Shown here one piece after another: positions 47,775-59,175 of a stretch of DNA of 64,000 nt. A program made the translations under genes and the position numbers. The number at the start of each line of letters is the position of its first letter. Within the stretch, counting starts at the first letter, position 1. The notes beneath the pieces are model-generated. The model made no database searches. It was given only the letters and a program-made list of their open reading frames with translations, and was not told the origin of the DNA. Location of the stretch: assembly GCA_963767645.1 (NCBI GenBank), contig CAVYEW010000021.1, forward strand, positions 35,340 through 99,339, given 5' to 3'. This stretch comes from DATFDN01 sp963767645 (GTDB taxonomy: Bacteria; Pseudomonadota; Alphaproteobacteria; Acetobacterales; Acetobacteraceae).

Positions 47775-47783
47775 TCGGACGCG

Positions 47784-47808
47784 AGGGCCGGGCAGTGCCC
47801 GGCCCTCG
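47784..47808 (+). terminator. Strong hairpin after the PEP-CTERM lectin gene
   Basis: GAGGGCCGGGC-AGT-GCCCGGCCCTC is a perfect 11-bp stem with a 3-nt loop, 9 bp after the stop, followed by gtctt. It is the most stable hairpin noticed by eye and a likely terminator, although the U-tract is short. Confidence 0.65.
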
Positions 47809-47851
47809 TCTTCCGGCTCCCACCAGGGCGTGGACATGCTAGACCGCGCCC

Positions 47852-48637
47852 ATGACGCCGTACCTTATCCCGCCGGGCATTCCCCGCGTCGCCCTCGTCA
47901 CCGGCGGCGCCGAACGGCTGGGCCGGGCAATCGCCCTGGCCTTGGCGGAGGCCGGCTTTGATATCGCCCTGCACCGCCATCATAGCGCGGAGGCGGCCGA
48001 GGGGACCGCCCAGGAGATCCGTCAGCGCGGCCGCGCGGCCGTGGTGCTCGCAGCCGACCTGAGCGACGAAGCGGCCGTGACCGGCCTGTTGCCCGCCGCG
48101 CGGGGGGCGCTCGGGCCGGTTGGCGCGCTGGTCAACAATGCCAGCGCGTTCGAGCGCGACGAATGGGATACGGTCAGCCGTGAGTCCTGGGACCGCCACA
48201 TGCTGCCCAACCTGCGCGCCCCGTTCGTGCTGACGCAGCTCTTCGCTAAAGCGCTGCCGGACGGAGCGGAGGGGGTCATCATCAACCTGATCGACCAGCG
48301 GGTCTGGTCGATCACGCCGCATTTCGTCTCCTACACCGTCTCCAAGGCGGGGCTGTGGGCGCTGACCCAGGCGATGGCGCTGGCCCTTGCCCCGCGTATC
48401 CGGGTGAACGGCATCGGCCCCGGCCCGGCGTTGCCCAGCTCGCGCCAGACGGAAGAGCAGTTCGCGCGACAATGCGCCTCCGTCCCGCTCCGCCGCGGCA
48501 CCTCGCCAGAGGAGGTCGCCCGGGCGGCGCTGATGATCCTGTCCCTGCCGGCAATGACGGGACAGATGCTGGCGCTCGATGGCGGGCAGCACCTGCAATG
48601 GGCGGCCGGCCGCACCGCCCAGACGCCTCAGGAGTAG
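47852..48637 (+). CDS. SDR family protein of the pteridine/dihydromonapterin reductase type
   Basis: This 261-residue short-chain dehydrogenase has the cofactor loop VTGGAERLGRAIALAL, NNASAFERD, and the segment NLIDQRVWSITPHFVSYTVSKAGLW, which is characteristic of FolM/PTR1-like pteridine reductases. The catalytic Tyr and Lys are present. The adjacent dihydroneopterin aldolase supports a folate/pterin role. The gene starts at ATG 47852, soon after the hairpin that closes the previous unit. Confidence 0.85.
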   Translation: MTPYLIPPGIPRVALVTGGAERLGRAIALALAEAGFDIALHRHHSAEAAEGTAQEIRQRGRAAVVLAADLSDEAAVTGLLPAARGALGPVGALVNNASAFERDEWDTVSRESWDRHMLPNLRAPFVLTQLFAKALPDGAEGVIINLIDQRVWSITPHFVSYTVSKAGLWALTQAMALALAPRIRVNGIGPGPALPSSRQTEEQFARQCASVPLRRGTSPEEVARAALMILSLPAMTGQMLALDGGQHLQWAAGRTAQTPQE

Positions 48638-48641
48638 CGGC

Positions 48642-49052
48642 TTGCCGCGCCGGATCGCCAGCGCCACACGGCCCTCGCGCCGCGTCTTCATCCGCGACCT
48701 GGTTCTTGAGGCCAGCATCGGCGTCCATCCGCATGAGCAGGCACGTCGACAGCGGATCCGCATCAACCTCGACCTCGCGGTCGAGGACGATGGTCCCGGA
48801 CCGGATCAGTTGGCGCGCGTCGTCGATTATGAGGCAGTCGCCACCCGCGTGCGCGGCGTGGTAGACGCCGGCCATGTCCGGCTTGCCGAGACTCTTGCCG
48901 AGCGGATCGCCGAGGTGTGCCTTGTGGATGCGCGGGTCAGGGTGGCACGGGTGCGGATCGAAAAGCTCGATATATTCGCCGATGCCGAGTCGGCCGGCGT
49001 CGAAATCGAGCGCCGACCGCCAAAATTGTCCACGCACGGCAAGGCGGAATGA
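48642..49052 (+). CDS. folB: Dihydroneopterin aldolase
   Basis: This 136-residue aldolase/epimerase of folate synthesis shows VFIRDLVLEASIGVHPHEQARRQRIRINLDL, VDYEAVATRV, and RLAETLAERIAEVCL followed by VRIEKLDIF; the catalytic lysine and glutamate fall in these segments. The start is probably TTG 48642 behind caggag, 5 bp after the upstream stop, so the pair is one operon. Confidence 0.9.
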   Translation: MPRRIASATRPSRRVFIRDLVLEASIGVHPHEQARRQRIRINLDLAVEDDGPGPDQLARVVDYEAVATRVRGVVDAGHVRLAETLAERIAEVCLVDARVRVARVRIEKLDIFADAESAGVEIERRPPKLSTHGKAE

Positions 49053-49261
49053 GCGAGTTCATGGAGATGCCCGGAGGTCCTCATATTATCGCCGATTCGC
49101 AACTTTATTTCTTTGCTTTTCAATGGGTTATTTTTGTGCCTAAAAATTACGCAATCCGCGCAAAGCTAGGTCCGAGGCCGCATTCACGGTTTTGACACCT
49201 GAGTTGGCCACAGACTTATCCACAGCCTTGGTGGAGAACTCCTGACCTCGGAAATGCTGGC

Positions 49262-51140
49262 GTGAGCGAGACGACTTCAACAACCGGAGCGGGCGCGATC
49301 GAGGCAGCCCTGGCGACCATGCCGGCCGGGCCGGGCGTCTATCGCATGCTCGACGCCAAAGGAGAGGCCCTTTATGTCGGCAAGGCAAGAAGCCTGAAGC
49401 GGCGGGTGACGTCCTATACCCAGGTCGCGCGCCTGCCGGAGCGGCTGCGCCGTATGGTCTCGGAAACGGTCTCGATGGAGATCGTAACCACGCACACCGA
49501 GGCCGAGGCGCTGCTGCTCGAGGCCAATCTCATCAAGCGTCTCAAGCCGCGGTTCAACATCGTCCTGCGAGACGACAAATCCTATCCGTGGCTCATGCTG
49601 ACCGAGGACCACCCGTTCCCGCAGATCGCCAAGCACCGCGGCGCGCAGCTGCGCAAGGGGAGCTATTGGGGACCATTCGCCTCGGCCTGGGCGGTGAACC
49701 AGACGGTGACGGCGATGCAGCGCGTGTTCCTACTGCGATCCTGCCAGGACACGGTGTTTGCCAACCGGACCCGTCCCTGCCTGCTGTTCCAGATCCGCCG
49801 CTGCTCGGCGCCTTGCGTCGGCCGCATTGAGCCGGAGGCGTATGCGCGGCTGGTGGCGCAGGCGAAGGCGTTCCTGGCCGGCCGCTCCGCCTCGGTGCAG
49901 CGCGAATTGGCGGCAGAGATGGAGCAGGCCTCTGCCGCGCTCGAGTTCGAGCGCGCGGCCGCGGTGCGCGACCGCATCCGCGGTCTGACCCATGTCCAGG
50001 CCGGTGACGTCATCAACCCCGCCAGTTTGGAGGACGCGGACGTCATCGCCGCCTGGCAGATCGGCGGCCAGACCTGCGTGCAGGTGTTCTTCGTGCGCGG
50101 CGGCCGGAACAACGGCAACCGACCGTTCTTCCCTGCCCACGGCCGGGCCGAGGAGGTGGATGCCGTGCTCGGCGCCTTCATCGCCCAGTTCTACGACGAT
50201 AAGCCGCCGCCGCCGGTGATCCTCGCCAACCATGCCCTTCCGGAACAGGCGTTGGTCGGCGAGGCATTGAGCCTCAAGGCCGGCCGTCGGGTCGAGATCA
50301 TCGTGCCCCAGCGCGGCGAGAAGCGCGCCGTGGTGGCGCATGCCGAGACCAACGCGCGGGAAGCTTTGGAGCGCCGGCTGGCGGAATCGGCCGGCCAGGC
50401 CAAGATTTCTGGAAGCCGTCGCACAGCTGTTCCGCCTGCCTGCTCCGCCGGAGCGGATCGAGGTCTATGACAACAGCCACATCATGGGGACTGCCCCGTA
50501 CGGGGTGATGGTCGTGGCCGGCCCGGACGGCTTCAACAAGGCGGCGTACCGCAAGTTCGCGATCCGCGGGCCGGTGGCGCCGGGCGACGATTTCGCGATG
50601 ATGCGGGAGGTACTGGCAAGGCGTTTCGGCCGCCTGGTCAAGGCCGAGGCGGAGGGCGCCGGCCAACGCTCGGACAGGCCCGATCTGGTCTTGATCGATG
50701 GCGGGGTCGGCCAGCTCTCGGCGGCGCGCGCCACCTTACAGGATCTTGGCGTGAACGACGTCCCTCTGGTGGCGATCGCCAAGGGGCCGGACCGCGACGC
50801 GGGACGGGAGTGGTTTCACATGGACGCCGTACCACCGTTCCAGCTGCCGCCCCGCGATCCTGCACTCTACTACCTCCAGCGCCTGCGCGACGAGGCCCAC
50901 CGCTTCGCCATCACCACGCATCGTGCTGGCCGTTCCAAGTCGTTCATGCACAGTGAATTGGACGAGATCGCCGGCATTGGGGCGGCGCGCAAGCGGGCGC
51001 TGCTGAACCATTTCGGCTCGGCGCGCGGGGTCAAGCAGGCGGGTTTGCCGGCGCTGGAAGCGGCACCCGGTATTTCGCGCGAGACCGCGCGACGGGTGTA
51101 TGCGCATTTCCACCCCGGGGTCCGGATCGACGAAACCTGA
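49262..51140 (+). pseudogene. uvrC: Excinuclease ABC subunit C, frameshifted
   Basis: UvrC makes both incisions in nucleotide excision repair. The first 380 residues are normal: GIY-YIG nuclease (GPGVYRMLDAKGEALYVGKARSLKRR), the cysteine-bearing RSCQDTVFANRTRPCLLFQIRRCSAPC and a UVR domain. Near 50403 the frame changes: after AESAGQAK the sequence continues in the +1 frame as FLEAVAQLFRLPAPPERIEVYDNSH, through the RNase H-like nuclease (LVLIDGGVGQLSAA) and the C-terminal helix-hairpin-helix (EIAGIGAARKRALLNHFGS). One extra base in caagattt accounts for it. GTG 49262 is the start. Loss would cripple repair, so an error in the sequence is quite possible. Confidence 0.88.
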
Positions 51141-51151
51141 CCAGCCTTGCT

Positions 51152-51802
51152 CTACTCCATTTCGACAGGTGCGACGGCCTGGGAAGCCGGCTGGGGCGCG
51201 CTGGTCTGTACCGGGCCGGATGCGGGAGCAGGCGCCGCAACGGGTTCCGGCAAACGGATTACTACCGTCGTACCGGCATTGGCCCGCACGTTCACGTCCA
51301 GTGTGCCGCCTTGCAAGGCAACCAGACGGGCCGCCTCCCGGAGTTGGCCTTCCTGCACCGCGCGTTCGATCGGGGCGCCATCGTCGAGCACCGATATCTG
51401 CACTCGCCCGCCATGGCGGGCAGCGCCCACCAGCACACGTCCGCCAGGGCTGCGCTCCAGCGCGGCACGCAGCGGGGCGGACACGATCTGACGCAGCGCG
51501 CCTTTATCGGCCCACACTGCCAGGCGTGGCTGGATCGCGAGCTCCAGTTGGATATCGCCTCGAGCGGCGAAGCCGATGAAACCCTGCACCGTCGCGATCA
51601 ACTCCCGTTCCACGTCAAGCTGCTCAGACGCGAGCCGAAGCGGTGGATCGGCGAAGGGCGCTGGCATCTCGGCATCACCGAGGGCGCCCAAAGGCCGCGA
51701 GGCGCCGCGGCGGCCTGCGAAGCCGCTCGCCAGCAACGCCCCGCTCGCTACGCCCGACAGCGCAGCCAATGGAAGCCATATGTTCTGCCAAGGGAATGGC
51801 AC
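51152..51802 (-). CDS. Membrane-anchored HATPase-like (degenerate histidine kinase) protein
   Basis: This 216-residue protein has one N-terminal hydrophobic span (IWLPLAALSGVASGALLASGF) and a GHKL-like ATPase remnant: QPRLAVWADKGALRQIVSAPLRAALE resembles an N-box without its Asn, VQISVLDDGAPI resembles the DxGxG strand, and TLDVNVRANAGTTVVIRLP resembles the end of a kinase ATPase domain. There is no H-box histidine. It may be a decoy or scaffold. It is convergent with uvrC, with an 11-bp gap. Confidence 0.6.
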   Translation of the reverse strand: MPFPWQNIWLPLAALSGVASGALLASGFAGRRGASRPLGALGDAEMPAPFADPPLRLASEQLDVERELIATVQGFIGFAARGDIQLELAIQPRLAVWADKGALRQIVSAPLRAALERSPGGRVLVGAARHGGRVQISVLDDGAPIERAVQEGQLREAARLVALQGGTLDVNVRANAGTTVVIRLPEPVAAPAPASGPVQTSAPQPASQAVAPVEME

Positions 51803-51893
51803 CGAGGCACCTCACGACGAACGTTCTGATGGTAGACTTATCGCAGAAATAACGCAAGTCTGTTGCAGTGGAGCCAGTCTCGTTATTGCAACT

Positions 51894-52721
51894 TCAGAAG
51901 CCGTAGAGCCGGGCCGGGTTCTCCACCAGGATGCGGCGTTGCGCTCCGGGATCGGGCACCCAGGCCAGAAGCTGGCTGAATAGCGCCGATGGCGCGGGTT
52001 GCGGGCCGGGAGGCATGTGGACATGCGGCCAGTCGGTGCCCCAGACACAGCGTTCGGGCACCGCCTCGGCCAGCGCCTGGACGTTCGGCGCGACATCGTC
52101 CCAGGGATGCCCCGTCGAGGAAGCACGATAGCCGCACAGCTTGATCCAGGCGCGCCCGCTGTCGAGCAATCGCAGCAGCGCCTGGAACTGGGCATGCCCT
52201 GTACCCAGCGCGGCGCGGACCCCGCCAATATGGTCGATCACGACCTCGACAGGCAGGCGCGCCAGGAACGGCGCCAGCTCTGCCAGCTTGTCGCCTTCGG
52301 CATAGACCTGGACATGCCAGCCCAGAGGCGCGATGCGCTCCGCCAGCACCTCGAGTTGCGCCTCCGGCGTGCCGTTGCCGCTCACTAGGTTGAAACGTAC
52401 GCCCCGCACGCCGCCGGCCTGCAATGCCCGCAGCGCCGCATCATCGAAGGCTTCATCGATCACCGCCACCGCGCGCGCCCGCTCCGGGCCGAACCGGCGT
52501 ACTGCGTCCAGCGTGACCCGATTGTCGGTGCCGTAGGGGCTGGGCTGCACGACGACCATGCGCTGGATGCCGATCCGGTTCGCGACGTCCTGATACGCCT
52601 CGATGCTCGCCTCCGGAGGCTCGTAGGCGCGGCCCGGATGGAGCGGGAAGCGTTCGTAGGGACCGAAGATGTGGAAATGGCAGTCGCAGGTAAGTGGCGG
52701 CGCGTTCGGATGCGGGCTCAT
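51894..52721 (-). CDS. Amidohydrolase family protein (PDC hydrolase/lactonase-like)
   Basis: This 275-residue TIM-barrel hydrolase is close to the 2-pyrone-4,6-dicarboxylate hydrolase/galactarolactone group. It has CDCHFHIFGPYERFPL with the metal or catalytic His pair, VVVQPSPYGTDN, VIDHIGG, and the terminal WGTDWPHVHM with the catalytic Asp. The ATG follows gaggaga. It is 17 bp downstream of a TPR protein and probably in its operon. The substrate is likely an aromatic- or sugar-derived lactone. Confidence 0.85.
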   Translation of the reverse strand: MSPHPNAPPLTCDCHFHIFGPYERFPLHPGRAYEPPEASIEAYQDVANRIGIQRMVVVQPSPYGTDNRVTLDAVRRFGPERARAVAVIDEAFDDAALRALQAGGVRGVRFNLVSGNGTPEAQLEVLAERIAPLGWHVQVYAEGDKLAELAPFLARLPVEVVIDHIGGVRAALGTGHAQFQALLRLLDSGRAWIKLCGYRASSTGHPWDDVAPNVQALAEAVPERCVWGTDWPHVHMPPGPQPAPSALFSQLLAWVPDPGAQRRILVENPARLYGF

Positions 52722-52738
52722 CCTCTCCTCCCGTTCGT

Positions 52739-54091
52739 TCAGGCCAGGCCGAGGCGGCGGGCAGCGGCGGCGTAGCCGACCCGCCGGGCCGGCGGCACCG
52801 GCCAGCGTCCGGCCACCCGCTCCAGCAGCATGTGCGCGTCCCGATTGAGCCCAGCGCGTTCGGCGGCGTCCAGGTAGAGCTGCTCCAGAATCTCCTGCTG
52901 GGCGTGACTGCCGCCCAGAAGGTGCATCCCGTCGAGCGCCGGGCGCATCAGCGCGACCGCTTGCGCATGGGCACCCTGCGCATGGGCCAGCACCGCCTCG
53001 CACACCGGCACCGCGTAGCGCCCGAGAATCGCCGCGGACTCGCTCGGGGTGTCGGCATGAGCGCGGATCGCGCCCAGCATCCGCTCGGCCGACGCGAAGC
53101 GTTCCTCCGCGCACAGCGCCATCATCCAATGCGGCAGCGTGAAGGCCGAGAGGCAGTCGCCGATATGCGCCTCCGCCTTGTCGGCGAGCTCGGTCCAGCG
53201 CCCGCCGACATCGACGCCGAGCCGCCCAAGCCGGAACAGCATGGAGACAGCGTTCTGCACGTCGATGTACAGCGCCGGCACTGCCTCTGTCAGCGGAGCG
53301 CGAAGGTCGCGGAACGCCGAATCGTATAGCGCCAGCACGCGGGCCGTATCGCCGTTTTCCAAATGGAACAGCGCCTCATGCCAGAACAGGTGGTGGCGCA
53401 GATTGCCCGCGCTTTCCCAGTTGCCGCGCAGCTGGTCGATCCAGGCGATGCCCTCTTCCCGCCTTCCCTGCATTTCCAAAACGTGCGCCACGCCATGAGC
53501 GGCCCATAGATTGCCGGGATCGCGGTCGATGGCGGCGCGGCCGGCGGCCTCGGCCTCGGCGTAGCGGCCGCACTCCTCCAAAGCGAAGCAGCGGCAGGCG
53601 AGCAGCGTGCCCCAGGTTGGCAGCTCCTCGCTCCAATGGCGTTCGACGTCCAGCACCGAGGCCAACATGCGCTCGGGGCGGCCGAGCCAGAAATTGACGA
53701 AGTGAGCGAGCCGGAACGCCAACACGTCCCGGGGATGCTCGGCCAGGATCCGGTTCCAAACCGCGACCGCCTTTTCGGGGTAGCCTGCCACCCAGGCATC
53801 AAGCGCGGCGACATGGGCCTGCTCGCGCGGCGTGGCCAGGCTTGTGTGGCGGCGCGCGTCCGCCGCCGCCGCTGCCGCGGCGGGGAGATTGGCCTTGGCA
53901 AAGCTGAGAGCGGCGAGATAGCCGCGCACGCAATGCGCCAACCCGAACCCCGGATCCTCGGCCAACACGGCCGCCAAGCGCTGCGGAAGATCAGCGCGAT
54001 AGGCCAGGTAGGCGGAGATCAGCTGGTCGAAGGCAGCAGCGGCGGCGGCTGAACCGGTGGTCAAGGCCAGCCCGTTCAGGTCGCGGTGCAT
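52739..54091 (-). CDS. Tetratricopeptide protein of the TTC38 family
   Basis: This 450-residue helical repeat protein has repeats that include AVAVWNRILAEHPRDVLAFRLAHFVNFWLGR, YAEAEAAGRAAIDRDPGNLWAAHGVAHVLEMQGR and a conserved HLFWHEALFHLENGD block, the pattern of TTC38-like proteins. Homologues occur from bacteria to animals with no settled biochemical role. It has no signal peptide. It is the first gene of the unit that includes the amidohydrolase. Confidence 0.82.
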   Translation of the reverse strand: MHRDLNGLALTTGSAAAAAAFDQLISAYLAYRADLPQRLAAVLAEDPGFGLAHCVRGYLAALSFAKANLPAAAAAAADARRHTSLATPREQAHVAALDAWVAGYPEKAVAVWNRILAEHPRDVLAFRLAHFVNFWLGRPERMLASVLDVERHWSEELPTWGTLLACRCFALEECGRYAEAEAAGRAAIDRDPGNLWAAHGVAHVLEMQGRREEGIAWIDQLRGNWESAGNLRHHLFWHEALFHLENGDTARVLALYDSAFRDLRAPLTEAVPALYIDVQNAVSMLFRLGRLGVDVGGRWTELADKAEAHIGDCLSAFTLPHWMMALCAEERFASAERMLGAIRAHADTPSESAAILGRYAVPVCEAVLAHAQGAHAQAVALMRPALDGMHLLGGSHAQQEILEQLYLDAAERAGLNRDAHMLLERVAGRWPVPPARRVGYAAAARRLGLA

Positions 54092-54183
54092 GGATCGTCT
54101 CCCGCCGGTTGCGGCAAGCTCTCCGATTATCGCGTCAGGGTCGTGATTGACAACCTGGCAGGGCCGTCATAGAGGCCCGGCTC

Positions 54184-54269
54184 GGAGGGGTGCCCGAGTG
54201 GCTAAAGGGGACGGACTGTAAATCCGTTGGCGCACGCCTACGTTGGTTCGAATCCAACCCCCTCCACCA
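54184..54269 (+). tRNA. tRNA-Tyr (GTA)
   Basis: An 86-nt class II tRNA with encoded CCA. The acceptor GGAGGGG pairs with CCCCTCC. The anticodon loop CTGTAAA carries GTA (54218-54220), there is a long variable arm, and the T arm is GTTGG-TTCGAAT-CCAAC. Confidence 0.97.
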
Positions 54270-54406
54270 GCTCCCTTTATTCCTGCCGACAGGGCATGAT
54301 CCAGCAGGGGTCCGGAGGCGTCCGGCTCTGTGTCCATGCGGCGCCACGGTTGCCCCTCTCATCCCCACATGGCACCGTCCTCCGGCCCTCGCAGCCGGAC
54401 CCCGTC

Positions 54407-55334
54407 GTGCCCCTGATCCTCGCCAGCCGCCCGAACGTCTATTCCGCCAGCCCGCTCGACCGCGCGGCGGAGCGGCGGGAGGATGCGGCGTGGATCGCCG
54501 AGCGGCTGGCCGATCCGCGAGACGCTGTTCGTGCCGGTCTGGCGCAACCGCAGCTTGGTCGCCGGCCTCGACGAGAAGCGGCCGGAGGCGGTGTATGTCT
54601 CCGGCGAGGCCGCCGCCGCCCTGCGCATGGCTGGCGGACCGTGGGCGTTCCTCGGAATGCTGGGCGAACGGGCGGTGTTCGCCGTCGACATCAGCGCGGC
54701 CGACGATCCGGTGCCGCTGCTCCCTGCCGAGCTTGGCCGGTTCGTCGATCTTCGCGCCGTGGGCTGGGGCGAGCCGCGGCCGGAGGCCGCCGTGCTGGCC
54801 CATGCGCGCGGGCTGATGCACTGGCGGCTGCGCCACCGGTTCTGCGGCGTGTGTGGCGCGGCGTGCGAGCCGAGGAGCGCCGGCCACGTGATGCGCTGCA
54901 CCGCGTGCGACGCCGAGCACTTCCCCCGCACCGACTGCGCCGTGATCATGCTCATCAGCCGGGGCGATCATGTCCTGCTTGGCCACTCGCAGCGTTTCCC
55001 GCGCGCCAACATGTACTCGACACTTGCAGGGTTCCTGGAGCCGGGCGAGAGCCTGGAGGAGGCGGTGCGGCGCGAGGTGCGCGAGGAATCCGGCATTGAG
55101 GTCGGGGATGTCTGGTATCATTCGAGCCAGCCCTGGCCCTTCCCCGGCAACATCATGCTCGGATACTACGGCGAGGCGCTGACGGATAAGATCGTGGTGG
55201 ACCGGACCGAGCTGATCGATGTCCGCTGGTTCTCCCGCGAGCAGCTTCTTGATCCCGACCGGCACGGCTTCATGCTGCCGCGCGGCGATTCCATCGCGCG
55301 CCGGCTGGTCGATGACTGGCTGGCCTCCGTCTGA
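54407..55334 (+). pseudogene. nudC: NADH pyrophosphatase, frameshifted
   Basis: NudC is a Nudix enzyme that hydrolyses NADH and can remove NAD caps from RNA. The N-terminal piece (PNVYSASPLDRAAERREDAAWIAERLADP) is in one frame from GTG 54407. From about 54522 the rest is in the +1 frame: TLFVPVWRNRSLVAG, the zinc ribbon HRFCGVCGAACEP and MRCTACDAEHFPRTD, the Nudix box GFLEPGESLEEAVRREVREESG and the NudC-specific SQPWPFPGNIMLG. One extra base near ccgcgagacg explains it. The zinc and Nudix parts are otherwise perfect. Confidence 0.85.
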
Positions 55335-55338
55335 GCCG

Positions 55339-55782
55339 GTGCCGGACCTGCTGACCATCGGCTACGAGGGCACGACGATCGGCGCCGTGCTGGACACGCT
55401 GCTCGGTGCCCGGATTGGCCTGCTGATCGACGTCCGGGCGCTGGCCGCCTCGCGCAAGCCCGGCTTCTCCAAGCGCCAGCTTGCGGCGGCGCTGGACGAG
55501 CGCGACATGAAGTACGTCCATCTCCGCCCGCTCGGCACGCCGAAGCCGGGGCGCGATGCCGTGCGGGCCGGGCGCCCCGAGCGGATGGAGACGATCTTCC
55601 GTGCCCATATGCGCGGTGACGAGCCGCAGGCCGCCCTCGCCGAAGCGACCGTTCTGGCCCGTGCCCATCGGTGCTGCCTCCTGTGTTTCGAGCACGATCC
55701 AGCGCGTTGCCATCGCCGCATCGTGGCGGAAATGATCCAAGGGAAAACCGGCCAGCCTATCAGGCACTTGCACCCTGGCTGA
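55339..55782 (+). CDS. DUF488 family protein
   Basis: This 147-residue DUF488 protein has LLTIGYEGTTIGAVLDTLL, IDVRALAASRKPGFSKRQLAAAL, YVHLRPLGTPK and a CLLCFEHDPARCHRRIVAE end with conserved Cys and His. The function is unknown; nuclease or nucleotide-binding roles have been suggested. GTG 55339 is five bases after the nudC stop, so it is likely co-transcribed. Confidence 0.82.
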   Translation: MPDLLTIGYEGTTIGAVLDTLLGARIGLLIDVRALAASRKPGFSKRQLAAALDERDMKYVHLRPLGTPKPGRDAVRAGRPERMETIFRAHMRGDEPQAALAEATVLARAHRCCLLCFEHDPARCHRRIVAEMIQGKTGQPIRHLHPG

Positions 55783-55872
55783 CGGCGTGCGGCATGCGGT
55801 TCGCGTTGACCCGGCCGGAGGGGGGTCCTATCTCCTGGTGTCGCTGTTTTTGCCCTGACCCGAAAGGTCTCA

Positions 55873-58620
<2,748 letters not shown>

Positions 58621-58621
58621 G

Positions 58622-58864
58622 TTAGCTGTTCAGTCCCGGAGTGTGGTGTGATGGATTTACCCTGAACCGTTCCGGTTCTTTGGTCCAGGCTCGACAGATG
58701 AACTCGTAGGGGGTCAGGCCTCGCGGCGCCTTGAGGCGGCGGGCATGGTTGTAGGCTTCCAGGAAGAGCTGAAGATGGGCGCGCAACTCGTGGTGGCTGC
58801 CGTAGTGATAGCGCTTGACGGTCGCGTCCTTGAGCGTGCGGTTCATGCGCTCGACCTGGCCGTT
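58622..58864 (-). pseudogene. IS481-family transposase, C-terminal fragment
   Basis: About 80 residues remain of an IS481-type integrase core: NGQVERMNRTLKDATVKRYHY (with the catalytic Glu), LRAHLQLFLEAYNHARRLKAPRGLTPYEFICRAW and a family-typical TPGLN end. The N-terminal part is replaced at the conserved NG of the third catalytic motif by the IS110 element. Its stop codon lies immediately after secA. Confidence 0.8.
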
Positions 58865-58869
58865 ACCCG

Positions 58870-59175
58870 GCATGATGGCTTCGGTGCCTTGATGTCCTGC
58901 TGACCTGACGGGGTCGGCTTTATGGTGCGACCATCCGGGACACGGGGCGCTGGGAGCACGTGAGTGCGGGCAGGCCGACCCTCGAACCATGGGCTGCGAG
59001 CCCGAGCCGTTATCTGGCCGCCCCTGCGGCTTGCCTGGATGCGCTGCGAGCGCGGATCCGTAGTTGCCGTGTTCCCTCCGCCGCATATTCCAGCAGGCTT
59101 TGCCTGCCGGAACCTTGATGCGGCTCCGCCCGCCGGCTCCCTTCGAGTGCAACAACGAGAGGAGCTGGCAGACCG
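58870..59175 (+). ncRNA. Candidate bridge RNA region of the IS110 element
   Basis: IS110-group elements carry a structured guide (bridge) RNA in the non-coding end upstream of the transposase. This 306-bp gene-free stretch is in that position and of the right size. It contains GC-rich segments able to pair, but I could not delimit loops or match guides to the flanks by eye. The call rests on position and family knowledge only. Confidence 0.35.
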
